A stretch of 64,000 bases of DNA, from positions 79,784 to 143,783 of the forward strand of contig LNEI01000009.1 of the NCBI GenBank assembly GCA_001464455.1, given 5' to 3'. The DNA comes from Acidobacteria bacterium Ga0077534 (GTDB lineage: Bacteria; Acidobacteriota; Blastocatellia; Pyrinomonadales; Pyrinomonadaceae). Below, in pieces: positions 46,220 to 55,263 of this stretch. Numbering within the stretch: position 1 is the stretch's first letter; each line of letters starts with the position of its first letter. A program made the translations under genes and the position numbers. A model generated the notes under the pieces. The model saw only the letters and a list, made by a program, of their open reading frames with translations, had not been told where the DNA came from and did not search any database.

Positions 46220-47239
46220 ATGAATCTATTTCCTTTTGCAGAATATTGGTGGTTTTACGGGGCATTTCTCGTCTTTGTCCTGCTGATGCTCGCGCTCGAC
46301 CTGGGCGTCTTTCATCGCAAAGCACACGAGGTTTCGTTTAAGGAGGCGAGCATCTGGAGCGTAGTCTGGGTATCCCTCGCGCTCGTCTTCAATTTCCTTT
46401 TATATAGATACGCCCTCTGGAAATTCCCTCAGGACGAGCGTTTACTCGCTAATCCGGCATTTGTTCCGGATCTAGCAGCTTGGAACGTCTCGCTCGAGTT
46501 CCTGACCGGATATATCGTCGAAAAATCGCTCTCGGTGGATAACATCTTTATCTTCGTGATGGTCTTCGCGTATTTTGCGATACCCCCGAAATACCAGCAC
46601 CGCGTCCTTTTCTACGGCATTCTCGGGGCATTGATATTCCGCGCGATCTTTATCGCTATGGGTTCTGCTCTGATGCAGTTTCACTGGGTTATCTATCTCT
46701 TCGGAGCGTTCCTGATCATTACCGGTATAAAGATGTTCTTCGCTCATAATGAGGAGATCGAACCGGAAAAGAACTTCCTGATCAGGATATTTCGAAGGTT
46801 CATGCCAGTTTCGCCTAGACTGGACGGCAAGAACTTCTTCTCAAAGATCGACGGCCGCTGGCACGCGACACCGCTTTTTATCGCCCTGCTTTTCCTTGAG
46901 GCGACGGATATCATTTTCGCCGTCGACAGTGTACCTGCGATCTTTGCCATTACCAGCGAACCGATGATCGTTTTCACCTCAAACATCTTCGCGATCCTTG
47001 GCTTAAGGTCGATGTACTTTATGCTTGCCGGTGTGATCGATAAGTTCTACCTCCTAAAATACGCACTCGCGATAGTGCTCGTATTCGTTGGGCTTAAAAT
47101 GGTTTGGCTCAATGATGCGTTCGGCGGGAAATTTCCCATCTCGTATTCGCTGGGCTTTATCACTGTAACAATTTTCCTCTCTATCATCCTGTCACTCATC
47201 TTTCCACGTTCTGAAAAACTCGCCGAGGAGAGTAACTAA
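46220..47239 (+). CDS. TerC / Alx family membrane protein, probable manganese exporter
   Basis: The 339-residue protein has about eight membrane helices. Family marks are ALDLGVFHRKAHEVSFKEA near 26-44, SLSVDNIFIFVMVFAYFAIP near 103-122 with the Asp-Asn pair in a helix, and EATDIIFAVDSVPAIFAIT near 227-245, which repeats the same polar helix pattern. TerC-type proteins in other bacteria export or load manganese. The riboswitch upstream supports a manganese role here. It ends 22 bp before a strong hairpin. Confidence 0.9.
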   Translation: MNLFPFAEYWWFYGAFLVFVLLMLALDLGVFHRKAHEVSFKEASIWSVVWVSLALVFNFLLYRYALWKFPQDERLLANPAFVPDLAAWNVSLEFLTGYIVEKSLSVDNIFIFVMVFAYFAIPPKYQHRVLFYGILGALIFRAIFIAMGSALMQFHWVIYLFGAFLIITGIKMFFAHNEEIEPEKNFLIRIFRRFMPVSPRLDGKNFFSKIDGRWHATPLFIALLFLEATDIIFAVDSVPAIFAITSEPMIVFTSNIFAILGLRSMYFMLAGVIDKFYLLKYALAIVLVFVGLKMVWLNDAFGGKFPISYSLGFITVTIFLSIILSLIFPRSEKLAEESN

Positions 47240-47260
47240 CTCCTCTTTGTCCTTTCAAAC

Positions 47261-47297
47261 GCGTCGCGGTTTCAAAAAATATTTGAAACCGCGACGC
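47261..47297 (+). terminator. Perfect 16-bp hairpin after the terC-like gene
   Basis: The arms at 47261-47276 and 47282-47297 are perfect inverted copies around a 5-nt A/T loop. The stem ends the terB-terC unit. A T-run (TTTT) appears only about 13 nt further on, so it may be an intrinsic terminator of weak type or an RNA stabiliser. Confidence 0.6.
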
Positions 47298-47350
47298 CTT
47301 CGCGCGCGTCTTTTACGTGACAATAAGCCAAAAGGGCTCTGAGGTATACG

Positions 47351-48037
47351 ATGAAGAATAAACTTACGGACGAGCAGATCGACATGGTGTTGACCAGATT
47401 GATGGCCGATACGGTAGTCGATGAATCGGTCATTGAGGAGATCTCGACCTCTCCCACCACATGGTGGGCCGTAAAAAGAAATATCGCGCAGAATTCACCT
47501 GCGGCCTCTCCTTGGCCGCCTACATCATTATGGCGCCGCTTCTTTCCATTCGCGGTACCAGCCCTCGCGGCTCTCGTAGTTGCCGTAGGCATGGTCTGGA
47601 TCTCGTCAGATCGTACCGCACTGAAGAATGAGATAACGGACGCAAGGCCAACCTTTGCGGAAAAGAAGGATGAAAATCTCAGTGGGCCGACCGTTTCTAA
47701 TGACCAAGTGCGATCGGAAAATTCGGTTAGCACGACCGGAGAAGCCCCGATCAACAAGCGTGTGGTCAAACAACCGCAAAGATCAGCAGGTTACGCGAAA
47801 GCGAAAAGAACGATCGAATCCAAGGCGGGTGAGACAGAGAAGGTTTCGACGGAATTCATCGCTCTCAGCCACGCTGGCGGACCTGAAAGCGGGCAGGTAA
47901 TTCGTGTAAAAGTTCCGAGTTCCATGATGGTCAGTCTAGGCGTGGTACCAAACGTCGATAAGCCGTCGAGCCTGATCGATGCCGAGGTCGTGGTGGGCGA
48001 TGACGGGCAAACCCACGCGATCCGCTTTATAAGATAG
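47351..48037 (+). CDS. Single-pass membrane protein, possible anti-sigma-like factor
   Basis: The 228-residue protein has a short cytoplasmic N-terminus (TDEQIDMVLTRLMADTVVDESV), a Pro/Trp stretch, a membrane helix near 65-83 (AVPALAALVVAVGMVWI) and a charged periplasmic domain ending with VVGDDGQTHAIRFIR. No zinc-binding HxxxCxxC motif is seen. The layout and the location two genes before an RNA polymerase sigma factor hint at an anti-sigma role, but nothing in the sequence proves it. It starts 23 bp upstream of the EF-hand gene. Confidence 0.55.
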   Translation: MKNKLTDEQIDMVLTRLMADTVVDESVIEEISTSPTTWWAVKRNIAQNSPAASPWPPTSLWRRFFPFAVPALAALVVAVGMVWISSDRTALKNEITDARPTFAEKKDENLSGPTVSNDQVRSENSVSTTGEAPINKRVVKQPQRSAGYAKAKRTIESKAGETEKVSTEFIALSHAGGPESGQVIRVKVPSSMMVSLGVVPNVDKPSSLIDAEVVVGDDGQTHAIRFIR

Positions 48038-48059
48038 ACCGGTGTTAGGAGTTTTAATT

Positions 48060-49202
48060 ATGAAAAGACGATCAATATTTTTCACTTTAGTTCTAGTGTT
48101 TCTAACAACGGGCATTTTGGCACAGCGTCCCGACCGGCCGCAGCGGCCAGGTCCGCCTGAACCACGTCAGCCCGGAGGCTGGGTGGCCTCGATAGATACG
48201 AATGGTAACGGCAGTATCGAGGCTGAAGAGTTCGAAGCGGCCATTGAACGCACTTTCACCGCCCTTGATCGCAACGGTAATAAGACGCTCGACCAAGGCG
48301 AGGCAAAGCGGCCCGGTGGTGTGCCAGGACAGCCCCCGCCGCGGCCGTCCGATGACGGCAAGAGAATGCTGCCTCCATTCTTCTTCAACGATATAGCGGA
48401 TCCGAACGGCACTTTCAGTCGAGAGGAATTCGAACGGATCGTCCGGAAGGTCTTTGCAGATATGGATAAGAATGGTGATGGCCGCCTGAATGAACCTGAG
48501 ACTCGCCGCCTACCGCCGCGGCCCGACGGACCGAAACCGCCGCCGCCGCCCGAGGCTCCAAATGCACGTTTCATTGGTGCTGAAGCTAGATTTGGAGACA
48601 GGCTTGTCAAGGGTGCTCCGTTCTCCGCTGAAACGGTTATCGAAGATACCAAAAGACTTTTCGACGGAACCACCGCGACTAAGGAGCGACGAGGAGCTTT
48701 CTATCGCGACGGCGAGGGACGCACGCGGCGTGAACAGCCGCTTGAACACGTCGCGGGATTTTCCGTGGTCGGACCGGATAACAAGCCGCAGACGTTGATC
48801 TTTATCAATGATTTCTCAGTTCGGCAGCAGATATTCCTTGATGTTAATAACAAGGTCGCTCGACGAAGCCCGCTGGGGCCAGGCCCAGGCCCACTAGACC
48901 TTAGGCCTGGAACCAATGAAGAAAGCCTCGGCACAAAAACCATCGAAGGCATCGCCGTCGAAGGGACTCGAACCTCCTTCGAGATACCGGCCGGCCGCTT
49001 TGGAAATGACAAAGCGATGAAAGCCTACACAGAACGTTGGTTTTCAAAGGAACTACAGGTGATGGTCATGTCGCGAAGTCTTGACCCTATCGCCGGTGAG
49101 CATGTATTCAAGCTTGTCAACATCAAACTCGGCGAGCCGAACCCGAACCTCTTTACCGTACCAGCGAACTATAGACTCGAAGGCCCAGGACGACCGCGTT
49201 GA
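48060..49202 (+). CDS. Secreted EF-hand protein
   Basis: The start at 48060 is preferred because it gives a clean signal peptide (RRSIFFTLVLVFLTTGILAQ); a start six codons upstream is less likely. Calcium loops follow: DTNGNGSIEAEE, DRNGNKTLDQGE and DKNGDGRLNEPE, plus a degenerate one (DPNGTFSREE). Proline-rich linkers separate them. The C-terminal ~200 residues have EGIAVEGTRTSFEIPAGRFGN and RWFSKELQVMVMSRSLDP, a pattern I recall from exported acidobacterial proteins of unknown role. It likely binds calcium in the periplasm or outside. Total length 380 residues. Confidence 0.82.
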   Translation: MKRRSIFFTLVLVFLTTGILAQRPDRPQRPGPPEPRQPGGWVASIDTNGNGSIEAEEFEAAIERTFTALDRNGNKTLDQGEAKRPGGVPGQPPPRPSDDGKRMLPPFFFNDIADPNGTFSREEFERIVRKVFADMDKNGDGRLNEPETRRLPPRPDGPKPPPPPEAPNARFIGAEARFGDRLVKGAPFSAETVIEDTKRLFDGTTATKERRGAFYRDGEGRTRREQPLEHVAGFSVVGPDNKPQTLIFINDFSVRQQIFLDVNNKVARRSPLGPGPGPLDLRPGTNEESLGTKTIEGIAVEGTRTSFEIPAGRFGNDKAMKAYTERWFSKELQVMVMSRSLDPIAGEHVFKLVNIKLGEPNPNLFTVPANYRLEGPGRPR

Positions 49203-49238
49203 TACGGGTACTTTGAACATAAAGAGATTTAAACGAAA

Positions 49239-49883
49239 ATGCTCGACGAGGTTCTAAACATTTCAGTGCAGACGAACGCAGAATATCTCGGGATCGAGAT
49301 GCACGACAACGACATAACGTCCGATGAGATACTCGTCCAGCAAGTGCTCGCAGGCGACGGATCGGCGTATGAGCAGATCTTTGAAAGGCACCGACGGACG
49401 ATCACGCGGATAGTTGCAAAGTTTTTTCGGGAGAAAGCGGACATCGAAGAGGCGGTGCAGAAGGCGTTTACGAAAGCGTATTTCTCTCTCAGTCGCTTTC
49501 GTGGCGGCGATTCATCGCTAAAAAGCTGGCTCGCAAAGATAGCTGTAAATGTTTGTTACGACGAGTTTAGAAGACGGCGGCGCAAGAGCGAAAGTCTCTT
49601 TGCCGAGATGAGTGACGAGGAGGCGGAGTTTGTTGAAACGATCGCCGACGGCCGAACGGCGTCCGCGGATAATTCACTGATCGCCGAGCAGCTAATAGAC
49701 AAGATGATGGCCGGACTAAATCCGGAAGATCGCGTCGCTCTCTCGCTCGTTTATTCGCAGGAGTATTCGCTCGACGAGGCGGCCGAGGTCATCGGTATCT
49801 CAACAAGTAACCTGAAATCAAGGCTTTTTAGGTGCCGCAACCATTTGCGGAAAAGATTTGGACATTTTTTCAGCCCTAAGTAG
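49239..49883 (+). CDS. RNA polymerase sigma factor, sigma-70 family (ECF-like)
   Basis: The 214-residue protein has region 2 (AYEQIFERHRRTITRIVAKFF, and AFTKAYFSLSRFRGGDSSLKSWLAKIAVNVC in parts), which binds core enzyme and -10 DNA, and region 4 with a helix-turn-helix (EYSLDEAAEVIGISTSNLKSRLFRCRNHLRKRF). Between them is the short linker of ECF factors. A later start at MHDND (20 codons in) is possible. It lies 36 bp after the EF-hand gene on the same strand, with a putative membrane regulator two genes upstream. Confidence 0.88.
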   Translation: MLDEVLNISVQTNAEYLGIEMHDNDITSDEILVQQVLAGDGSAYEQIFERHRRTITRIVAKFFREKADIEEAVQKAFTKAYFSLSRFRGGDSSLKSWLAKIAVNVCYDEFRRRRRKSESLFAEMSDEEAEFVETIADGRTASADNSLIAEQLIDKMMAGLNPEDRVALSLVYSQEYSLDEAAEVIGISTSNLKSRLFRCRNHLRKRFGHFFSPK

Positions 49884-49942
49884 GGCGAGACGAGGATAGC
49901 AGCAAGGAAATAGCAGCGGATTTCACCGCTCGTGGAGGTTGA

Positions 49943-52159
49943 ATGAGATACATCAAGATATCGATGTTAGTTATAATTGTGTGCCTTTTTGCCGGCTTTC
50001 ATATGATGAAGGTCAGCAAAGTAAAAGGGCAGACCACAAGTTTATCGGCGCCTGGTGGACTTACGGCTTCGGACAACTCTTACAATTTAAAGATCGGCCT
50101 CCACTGGGATCCCGTCCTTAATGCAACCATCTACCGTGTGTTCAGGGCAGCGACTCTTGATATCTCATCAGCGACCGAGGTCGGCATCACCCCGGCGAAC
50201 ACATTCTTTGATCTCGGAGCACCCGCTGGACAGCAGTTGTTCTATTGGGTGCGTGCTGAAAACGGAGCTGTCGTGAGTCAGTTCAGCGATTCCGACGCGG
50301 GCAGCCGCACTGGTACCGCACAGCAGGGCCCGGTCCCTGCGCTAGAACCACCGCCGATGCCACCCGGCAATCCGGTTACCGCGGCTAAGACATTTCTCGG
50401 AAAGGCCCTGTTTTGGGACGAGCAGCTATCATCGACCGGAACTGTTGCCTGCGGAACGTGTCATCATGCGGCAAATGGCGGCACGGATCCGCGATCGGTC
50501 ACCCTCGCCGCTGCTTCGACGCATCCCGGCCCCGATGGCACTTTGAATACTGGAGACGATATTCGAGGCTCGGTAGGCGTGCCTTCGAACAACTCAGATG
50601 GTACCTATTTCCAATCGGAGTTCGGGTTGAATGAGCAGGTCACGAACCGAAAATCGATGTCCCATATCAATTCGGCGTATCCAAATCTGCTTTTTTGGGA
50701 TGGCCGGGCAAATAACGTATTCCGCGATCCGATAACGAATGCGATCATCCTGAATAACGGGGGAGCACTCGAAAACCAGGCAATGGGCCCTCAAACATCA
50801 ACCGTCGAAATGGCACACAGTGGGCGTACATTAACCGATGCCGCCGCGAAGATAGCCCTCTCGAAGCCACTCGCTCTTAGTTCCTCCGTCCCGACCTCGC
50901 TATCCAACTGGCTTAGCGGCCGAACATATCCTGAGTTGTTTCAGGAGGCTTTTGGAACACCGGAAGTAACCCCGGCCCGCATCGCTTTAGCAATAGCAAC
51001 TTATCAGCGAACACAATTCAGCGACCGAGCGCCCATTGACTTAGCAAACGCCGGCATCGCTCCTCTGACCGATCAGGAGCAAAGAGGGCGCGGCGTTTTT
51101 AATGCGAGCAGCTGTAACGTCTGTCATGCGGGAAATCTCTTTACCGACAATTCCTTCCGATATATCGGTGTGCGACCACAAAATGACGATCTGGGGCGTT
51201 TTGAGGTAACGGGCAACAACAATGACCGCGGGTCATTTCGCGTACCGAGTTTGAGAAACGTCGAACTGCGTGGATCGTTCTTTCATAACGGCAGATTCAC
51301 GACACTAAACGAGGTCGTTGCTTTTTACAATCGGGGCGGCGATTTTAACGCACCAAACAAGCCTGTCGCACTGATCAGGCCACTGGGCCTCAACGCCAAT
51401 CAGCAGGCTGACCTGGTCGCCTTTTTGCGGCGGCCGCTCACCGATCCCCGTGTGGCAGCAGAAGCGGAAAGATTCGATCGTCCGATACTTTATATGGAAT
51501 CGGACCGAAAGCCGACCGTTACCGGCAGTGGAAGAGCGGGCTCGGCATCGATCACTCCGCAGATCAAGGCCATTTCGCCCCCAATTGTTGGAAATACGCA
51601 GTTCACGGTCTCTCTATTTGGAGCTCTTGGAAATGCGCCGGCAACTCTTGTTATTGATTCGGCAGATCCGGGTCTGGGTGCAAGCGTTCCAACGACCGGC
51701 AGCTTTGCGAGAGTTGAGACGAATACTCAGAACACAGGTGCCGGAAACGGATGGGCCTCAGTTGTTGTGGCTATTCCGAATAGCACAACGGTACAGAACC
51801 AGACCTATTTCGCAAGATGGTATGTTCAGGATCCCGGGGCGATAGGTGGTTTTTCTGTAAGTCCCGCGGTGCAATTCACTGTATTTGGAACCGCGACGGA
51901 AAGTTCTGCGATAACGATCTCGGGCAGGGTGTTTACACCTGAAGGACAGAGCCTTCGGAACGCAACCGTCGCTTTGACAGATCCCGCCGGAGCAACCCGC
52001 CGCGTTACGACGAGTTCGTTTGGTGTTTACGCGTTCGAAAGTGTTGTCCCAAACCAGACGTACATTGTTTCAGTGGCTTCGAAACGCTATCGCTTTGGCG
52101 CCCAGGTCGTCACGCCAGCGACGAATCTTGCTGAGCTTGATTTCGTTGGGCTGCAATGA
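49943..52159 (+). CDS. Exported di-haem cytochrome c peroxidase-like protein with extra domains
   Basis: The 738-residue protein has a signal peptide (MLVIIVCLFAGF). Residues ~37-120 form a fibronectin-III-like domain (LHWDPVLNATIYRVFRAA). Residues ~130-510 are a MauG/CcpA-type core with two haem motifs, CGTCH (C170, C173, H174) and CNVCH near 393. FRVPSLRNVELRGSFFHNGRF is a typical segment. The C-terminal ~95 residues (ITISGRVFTPEGQSLRNATVALTDP, FGVYAFESVVPNQTYIV) look like a carboxypeptidase-regulatory fold. The core reduces peroxide or oxidises protein residues. The stop is immediately next to the convergent rsmA stop. Confidence 0.87.
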   Translation: MRYIKISMLVIIVCLFAGFHMMKVSKVKGQTTSLSAPGGLTASDNSYNLKIGLHWDPVLNATIYRVFRAATLDISSATEVGITPANTFFDLGAPAGQQLFYWVRAENGAVVSQFSDSDAGSRTGTAQQGPVPALEPPPMPPGNPVTAAKTFLGKALFWDEQLSSTGTVACGTCHHAANGGTDPRSVTLAAASTHPGPDGTLNTGDDIRGSVGVPSNNSDGTYFQSEFGLNEQVTNRKSMSHINSAYPNLLFWDGRANNVFRDPITNAIILNNGGALENQAMGPQTSTVEMAHSGRTLTDAAAKIALSKPLALSSSVPTSLSNWLSGRTYPELFQEAFGTPEVTPARIALAIATYQRTQFSDRAPIDLANAGIAPLTDQEQRGRGVFNASSCNVCHAGNLFTDNSFRYIGVRPQNDDLGRFEVTGNNNDRGSFRVPSLRNVELRGSFFHNGRFTTLNEVVAFYNRGGDFNAPNKPVALIRPLGLNANQQADLVAFLRRPLTDPRVAAEAERFDRPILYMESDRKPTVTGSGRAGSASITPQIKAISPPIVGNTQFTVSLFGALGNAPATLVIDSADPGLGASVPTTGSFARVETNTQNTGAGNGWASVVVAIPNSTTVQNQTYFARWYVQDPGAIGGFSVSPAVQFTVFGTATESSAITISGRVFTPEGQSLRNATVALTDPAGATRRVTTSSFGVYAFESVVPNQTYIVSVASKRYRFGAQVVTPATNLAELDFVGLQ

Positions 52160-52942
52160 TCACTGATATTGGTCAATGGCGGAACAGAGTTGCTTCCATT
52201 CCGCCAGCGTTAAGGTTTCCGCACGTCGGATCGGCTCAATGCCGGAGAGTTGCAAAAGCTCTCCGGCATTTGGCGAATAGGTCTTGAGATTGTTCAGGAT
52301 CGTCTTACGCTTCTGCGCAAATGCCGCACTTAGCAGTGGCGACAACTTCGCATGATCGCTAATGTCCACTCCCGTCGGTATCAGGCTCATTACCGAACTC
52401 CAAACCTTAGGTGCTGGGAAAAATGCCTCGGGCGGAACATCGAAGAGATGCTTAGTCTTGAACGAATTCTCCGTAAGTACGGTAATGAAGCCGCGATGGC
52501 TGTTTCCCGGCTCAGCGGTCAGCCGTTCGACAACTTCCCGCTGCAGCATCAACACGGCACGATCGAAACGAGCGCCAAAGGTGATAAGTCGCTGAATTAT
52601 CGGCGTGGAAATATAGTAAGGAAGATTGCCAACGATCTTTAGCCGTTCAGGCGGGATAGAACCTATAACGGCGTCGACATCAACCGTTAAAAAATCAGCT
52701 TCGATAACCTGAAATTTGTCTTTGTCCGCAAATCTCCGCTCCAAAACAGGGATCAGTTCCCGGTCGATCTCGACCGCGACTATCGATGCTCCGGTTTCGA
52801 CGAGCCGCTCGGTCAAAACTCCGCGTCCGGGACCGATCTCGACGACTGTGTCGTCGGGCAAAATATCGAGCGAGGCGACGATTCGCCTAACTACGTCGTC
52901 ATCCCTGAGAAAATTCTGGCCGAGAGATCTCTTTGGTCGCAT
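52160..52942 (-). CDS. rsmA: 16S rRNA dimethyladenosine transferase
   Basis: The 260-residue KsgA-type enzyme dimethylates two adenines in the 3' helix of 16S rRNA. It has SLGQNFLRDDDVVRRIV (about 5-21), the SAM motif VVEIGPGRGVLTERL (about 33-47), and NLPYYISTPII near 108 (NxPY catalytic motif). The C-terminal small domain is present. It lies 9 bp after ribD on the minus strand and abuts the convergent peroxidase gene. Confidence 0.96.
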   Translation of the reverse strand: MRPKRSLGQNFLRDDDVVRRIVASLDILPDDTVVEIGPGRGVLTERLVETGASIVAVEIDRELIPVLERRFADKDKFQVIEADFLTVDVDAVIGSIPPERLKIVGNLPYYISTPIIQRLITFGARFDRAVLMLQREVVERLTAEPGNSHRGFITVLTENSFKTKHLFDVPPEAFFPAPKVWSSVMSLIPTGVDISDHAKLSPLLSAAFAQKRKTILNNLKTYSPNAGELLQLSGIEPIRRAETLTLAEWKQLCSAIDQYQ

Positions 52943-52951
52943 CTTATGGGG

Positions 52952-54061
52952 TTAAAACGACGGATATCCCGTCAGCACAACGTCACGACCAACGTTCTCA
53001 ACAAAGAGATCGTTTAAGTGAAGCGCGGTTTCCAAAGATCGTGCGCCGTTTCCGCCGATAGCGACCGGAGCGGTATGGCCGCCGACAATAAATGGAGCGG
53101 CGATCAGCGTAACCTTATCGATCAGGCGAGCATCAACAAATGCGCCGGCGATCTCGGTTCCGCCTTCAACAAGGACGCTTTGAATGTCCATTTGCCTCAG
53201 CGATTCAAGAACAAACTTCAGATCGCGAGCACCAGTTTCGCTCACGATCACCGAAACTCCTTTTTCAGTGAGCTCATCGATCTTTCTGCCATCTTCACTG
53301 TTCGTAAAGATAATGGTCGGAGCAGCTGCGGTCGTGCTCGCAACAATCGAATCGACGCTCGTTCTAAGCCTGTTGTCCAGGATAACGCGGACTAAGGGAC
53401 GGCGTCGCTTTTTTCCGCTTCGGTCAGTGAGACTCGGGTTGTCGACCGCTGCTGTGTTTCCACCGACAAGGATCGCGTCGTGCGAATGCCGAAGATCCTG
53501 AACACGAACCCCCGCTGCTTCGCTCGAGATCGCGGTCGAGACACTTTTCCCTAGCGAAATTCGCCCATCGAGCGACATTGCGAGTTTTAAATGCACAAAC
53601 GGGCGTTTCTTCTGATGCCAGCAGATAAACTGCTCGTTTAGGCGAGCGGCCTCGTCGGCTAAAAGTCCCGTTACAACATCAACGCCAGCCTTACGCAGCG
53701 TTTCAAAGCCTCGCCCGGATACTAACGGATTCGGATCTTCGATCGGGCAGACAACGCGTGCTATGCCGGCGTTGATCAGGGCCTCGGTACACGGCGGAGT
53801 CTTGCCGTGATGGTCGTGGGGCTCGAGAGATACAAAGGCGGTCCCGCCGCGGGCCTTCTCACCCGCTTTTTCCAGCGCGATCGCTTCGGCGTGGATAAGG
53901 TTGTCGTAGATATACGTCCCCTCACCGACGATCTCGCCGTTCCTGGAGGTTATTACACATCCTACAAGCGGATTCGGCGAGACGTGGCCAATTCCCTCGG
54001 CCGCTCTATCCAGCGAACGCCGAGTCATCTCAAGGTGAAATTCTTCAGTCTCAGTCAGCAA
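52952..54061 (-). CDS. ribD: Bifunctional riboflavin deaminase/reductase RibD
   Basis: The 369-residue protein joins an N-terminal pyrimidine deaminase (1-145) to a C-terminal reductase (150-369). Deaminase marks are GHVSPNPLVGCVI and HAEAIALE (H58, E60). The usual PCxH zinc segment reads LEPHDHHGKTPPC: the first zinc Cys is His82, while Cys91 remains. Reductase marks are RPFVHLKLAMSLDGRIS and VLVEGGTEIAGAF. The start may be the TTG at 54061 or the ATG at 54028 (11 codons in). It lies 6 bp after ftsY in a minus-strand set with rsmA. Confidence 0.92.
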   Translation of the reverse strand: MLTETEEFHLEMTRRSLDRAAEGIGHVSPNPLVGCVITSRNGEIVGEGTYIYDNLIHAEAIALEKAGEKARGGTAFVSLEPHDHHGKTPPCTEALINAGIARVVCPIEDPNPLVSGRGFETLRKAGVDVVTGLLADEAARLNEQFICWHQKKRPFVHLKLAMSLDGRISLGKSVSTAISSEAAGVRVQDLRHSHDAILVGGNTAAVDNPSLTDRSGKKRRRPLVRVILDNRLRTSVDSIVASTTAAAPTIIFTNSEDGRKIDELTEKGVSVIVSETGARDLKFVLESLRQMDIQSVLVEGGTEIAGAFVDARLIDKVTLIAAPFIVGGHTAPVAIGGNGARSLETALHLNDLFVENVGRDVVLTGYPSF

Positions 54062-54067
54062 ATCGGA

Positions 54068-55102
54068 TCAATTGAACAGTCCGTTAACATAGCTTTCCGC
54101 GTCAAATACCATCAGGTCTTTGACCTGTTCGCCGATGCCGACGTAGCGGATGGGCAGGTTTAATTCTTTTGCGATCGCAACGGCGATGCCGCCTTTTGCG
54201 GTGCCGTCTAGTTTTGTCAGAGCTATTCCCGTGACGTCGGCGGTTTTCATGAATTGGCGTGCTTGTTCGAGGCCGTTTTGTCCCGTGACAGCGTCAATCA
54301 CAAGCAGAGTTTCGTGTGGAGCACCCGCGACCTCGCGGCCGGCGATGCGTTTCATCTTTTCGAGCTCTGCCATCAGGTTCGCCTTGTTGTGCAAACGTCC
54401 TGCCGTATCTACGATCAGTACATCTGATGACCGGGCCTTCGCGGCGGCGAGTGCGTCAAAAAGTACCGCCGCAGGATCAGTCCCCTGCTTCTGCTGCACG
54501 ATCTGAACTCCTGCACGATCCGCCCATATCTCGAGTTGGTCGCTTGCGGCGGCTCGGAAAGTGTCAGCAGCGCAGATCAGAACGTCATTTCCCTCGTCCT
54601 TGATCCGTTGAGCGAGCTTACCGATCGTGGTCGTCTTGCCGACGCCGTTGACGCCGACTACCATCAGCACGTACGGCTTGATCGATGCATCTATCGTGCG
54701 TTCATCCGCAACTCCTTTCTCCGTCGATGTTTGCAGAATGCCGAGAAGCTGCTTCATCATCTCACGCTTCAAAGCGTCGAGATCATTGATCTCCTGACGA
54801 GAAACGCCCCGGCGAATACTGTCAAGGATCTGCACCGTCGTCGCTACGCCGATATCGGTCGAGATAAGCATCTCTTCGAGTTCGTCGAGAAACGCTTCGT
54901 CGATCTGTTTCCGCCCCTCGAAGATCGTGTCGAGGCGATTATTTATCGAATGCCGCGTCTTCTCGATCGCCTTCGAAAAGCGGATCGACAACTCCCGCTC
55001 AACCGCCTCCTCCTGTGCCTTCAGTTCCTCGACCGACTTGTCGAGACCCAGCACCGAACTCGAAAACTTATCTTCTTTGTTCCTACGCCAAAAAAAAGCC
55101 AT
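54068..55102 (-). CDS. ftsY: Signal recognition particle receptor FtsY
   Basis: The 344-residue GTPase starts [16 protein letters not shown]; the ATG at 55102 fits the family, while a longer reading frame upstream has no support. The N-terminal helix is charged, followed by the NG domain: G1 [16 protein letters not shown] (about 145-160), G3 [14 protein letters not shown]4 [10 protein letters not shown] and [11 protein letters not shown] at the end. It docks SRP-ribosome complexes at the membrane. Secretion genes are otherwise elsewhere, such as secG at 10.8 kb. Confidence 0.96.
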   Translation of the reverse strand: MAFFWRRNKEDKFSSSVLGLDKSVEELKAQEEAVERELSIRFSKAIEKTRHSINNRLDTIFEGRKQIDEAFLDELEEMLISTDIGVATTVQILDSIRRGVSRQEINDLDALKREMMKQLLGILQTSTEKGVADERTIDASIKPYVLMVVGVNGVGKTTTIGKLAQRIKDEGNDVLICAADTFRAAASDQLEIWADRAGVQIVQQKQGTDPAAVLFDALAAAKARSSDVLIVDTAGRLHNKANLMAELEKMKRIAGREVAGAPHETLLVIDAVTGQNGLEQARQFMKTADVTGIALTKLDGTAKGGIAVAIAKELNLPIRYVGIGEQVKDLMVFDAESYVNGLFN

Positions 55103-55180
55103 ACAGATAACCCGACCGCACCATCCGCAAACTAAAGAGTATAGGAAAATATTGACCGGTGGACAACGAGTGCTATTACA

Positions 55181-55250
55181 CAAGCCCGCGCACGAGCGTG
55201 CCCGATAAGCATTCTGTGTGGCGTAGCGAGCTCGCTTAACTGCGGGCTTG
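55181..55250. repeat. REP-like structured intergenic element
   Basis: Outer arms CAAGCCCGC (55181-55189) and GCGGGCTTG (55242-55250) enclose two smaller palindromes: GCACG-AG-CGTGC (55190-55201) and the perfect AGCGAGCTCGCT (55225-55236). Together they can fold into a three-way structure in the 161-bp gap between ftsY and the next gene. No transposase is near. Confidence 0.65.
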
Positions 55251-55263
55251 GGAAGTTTCGAAA

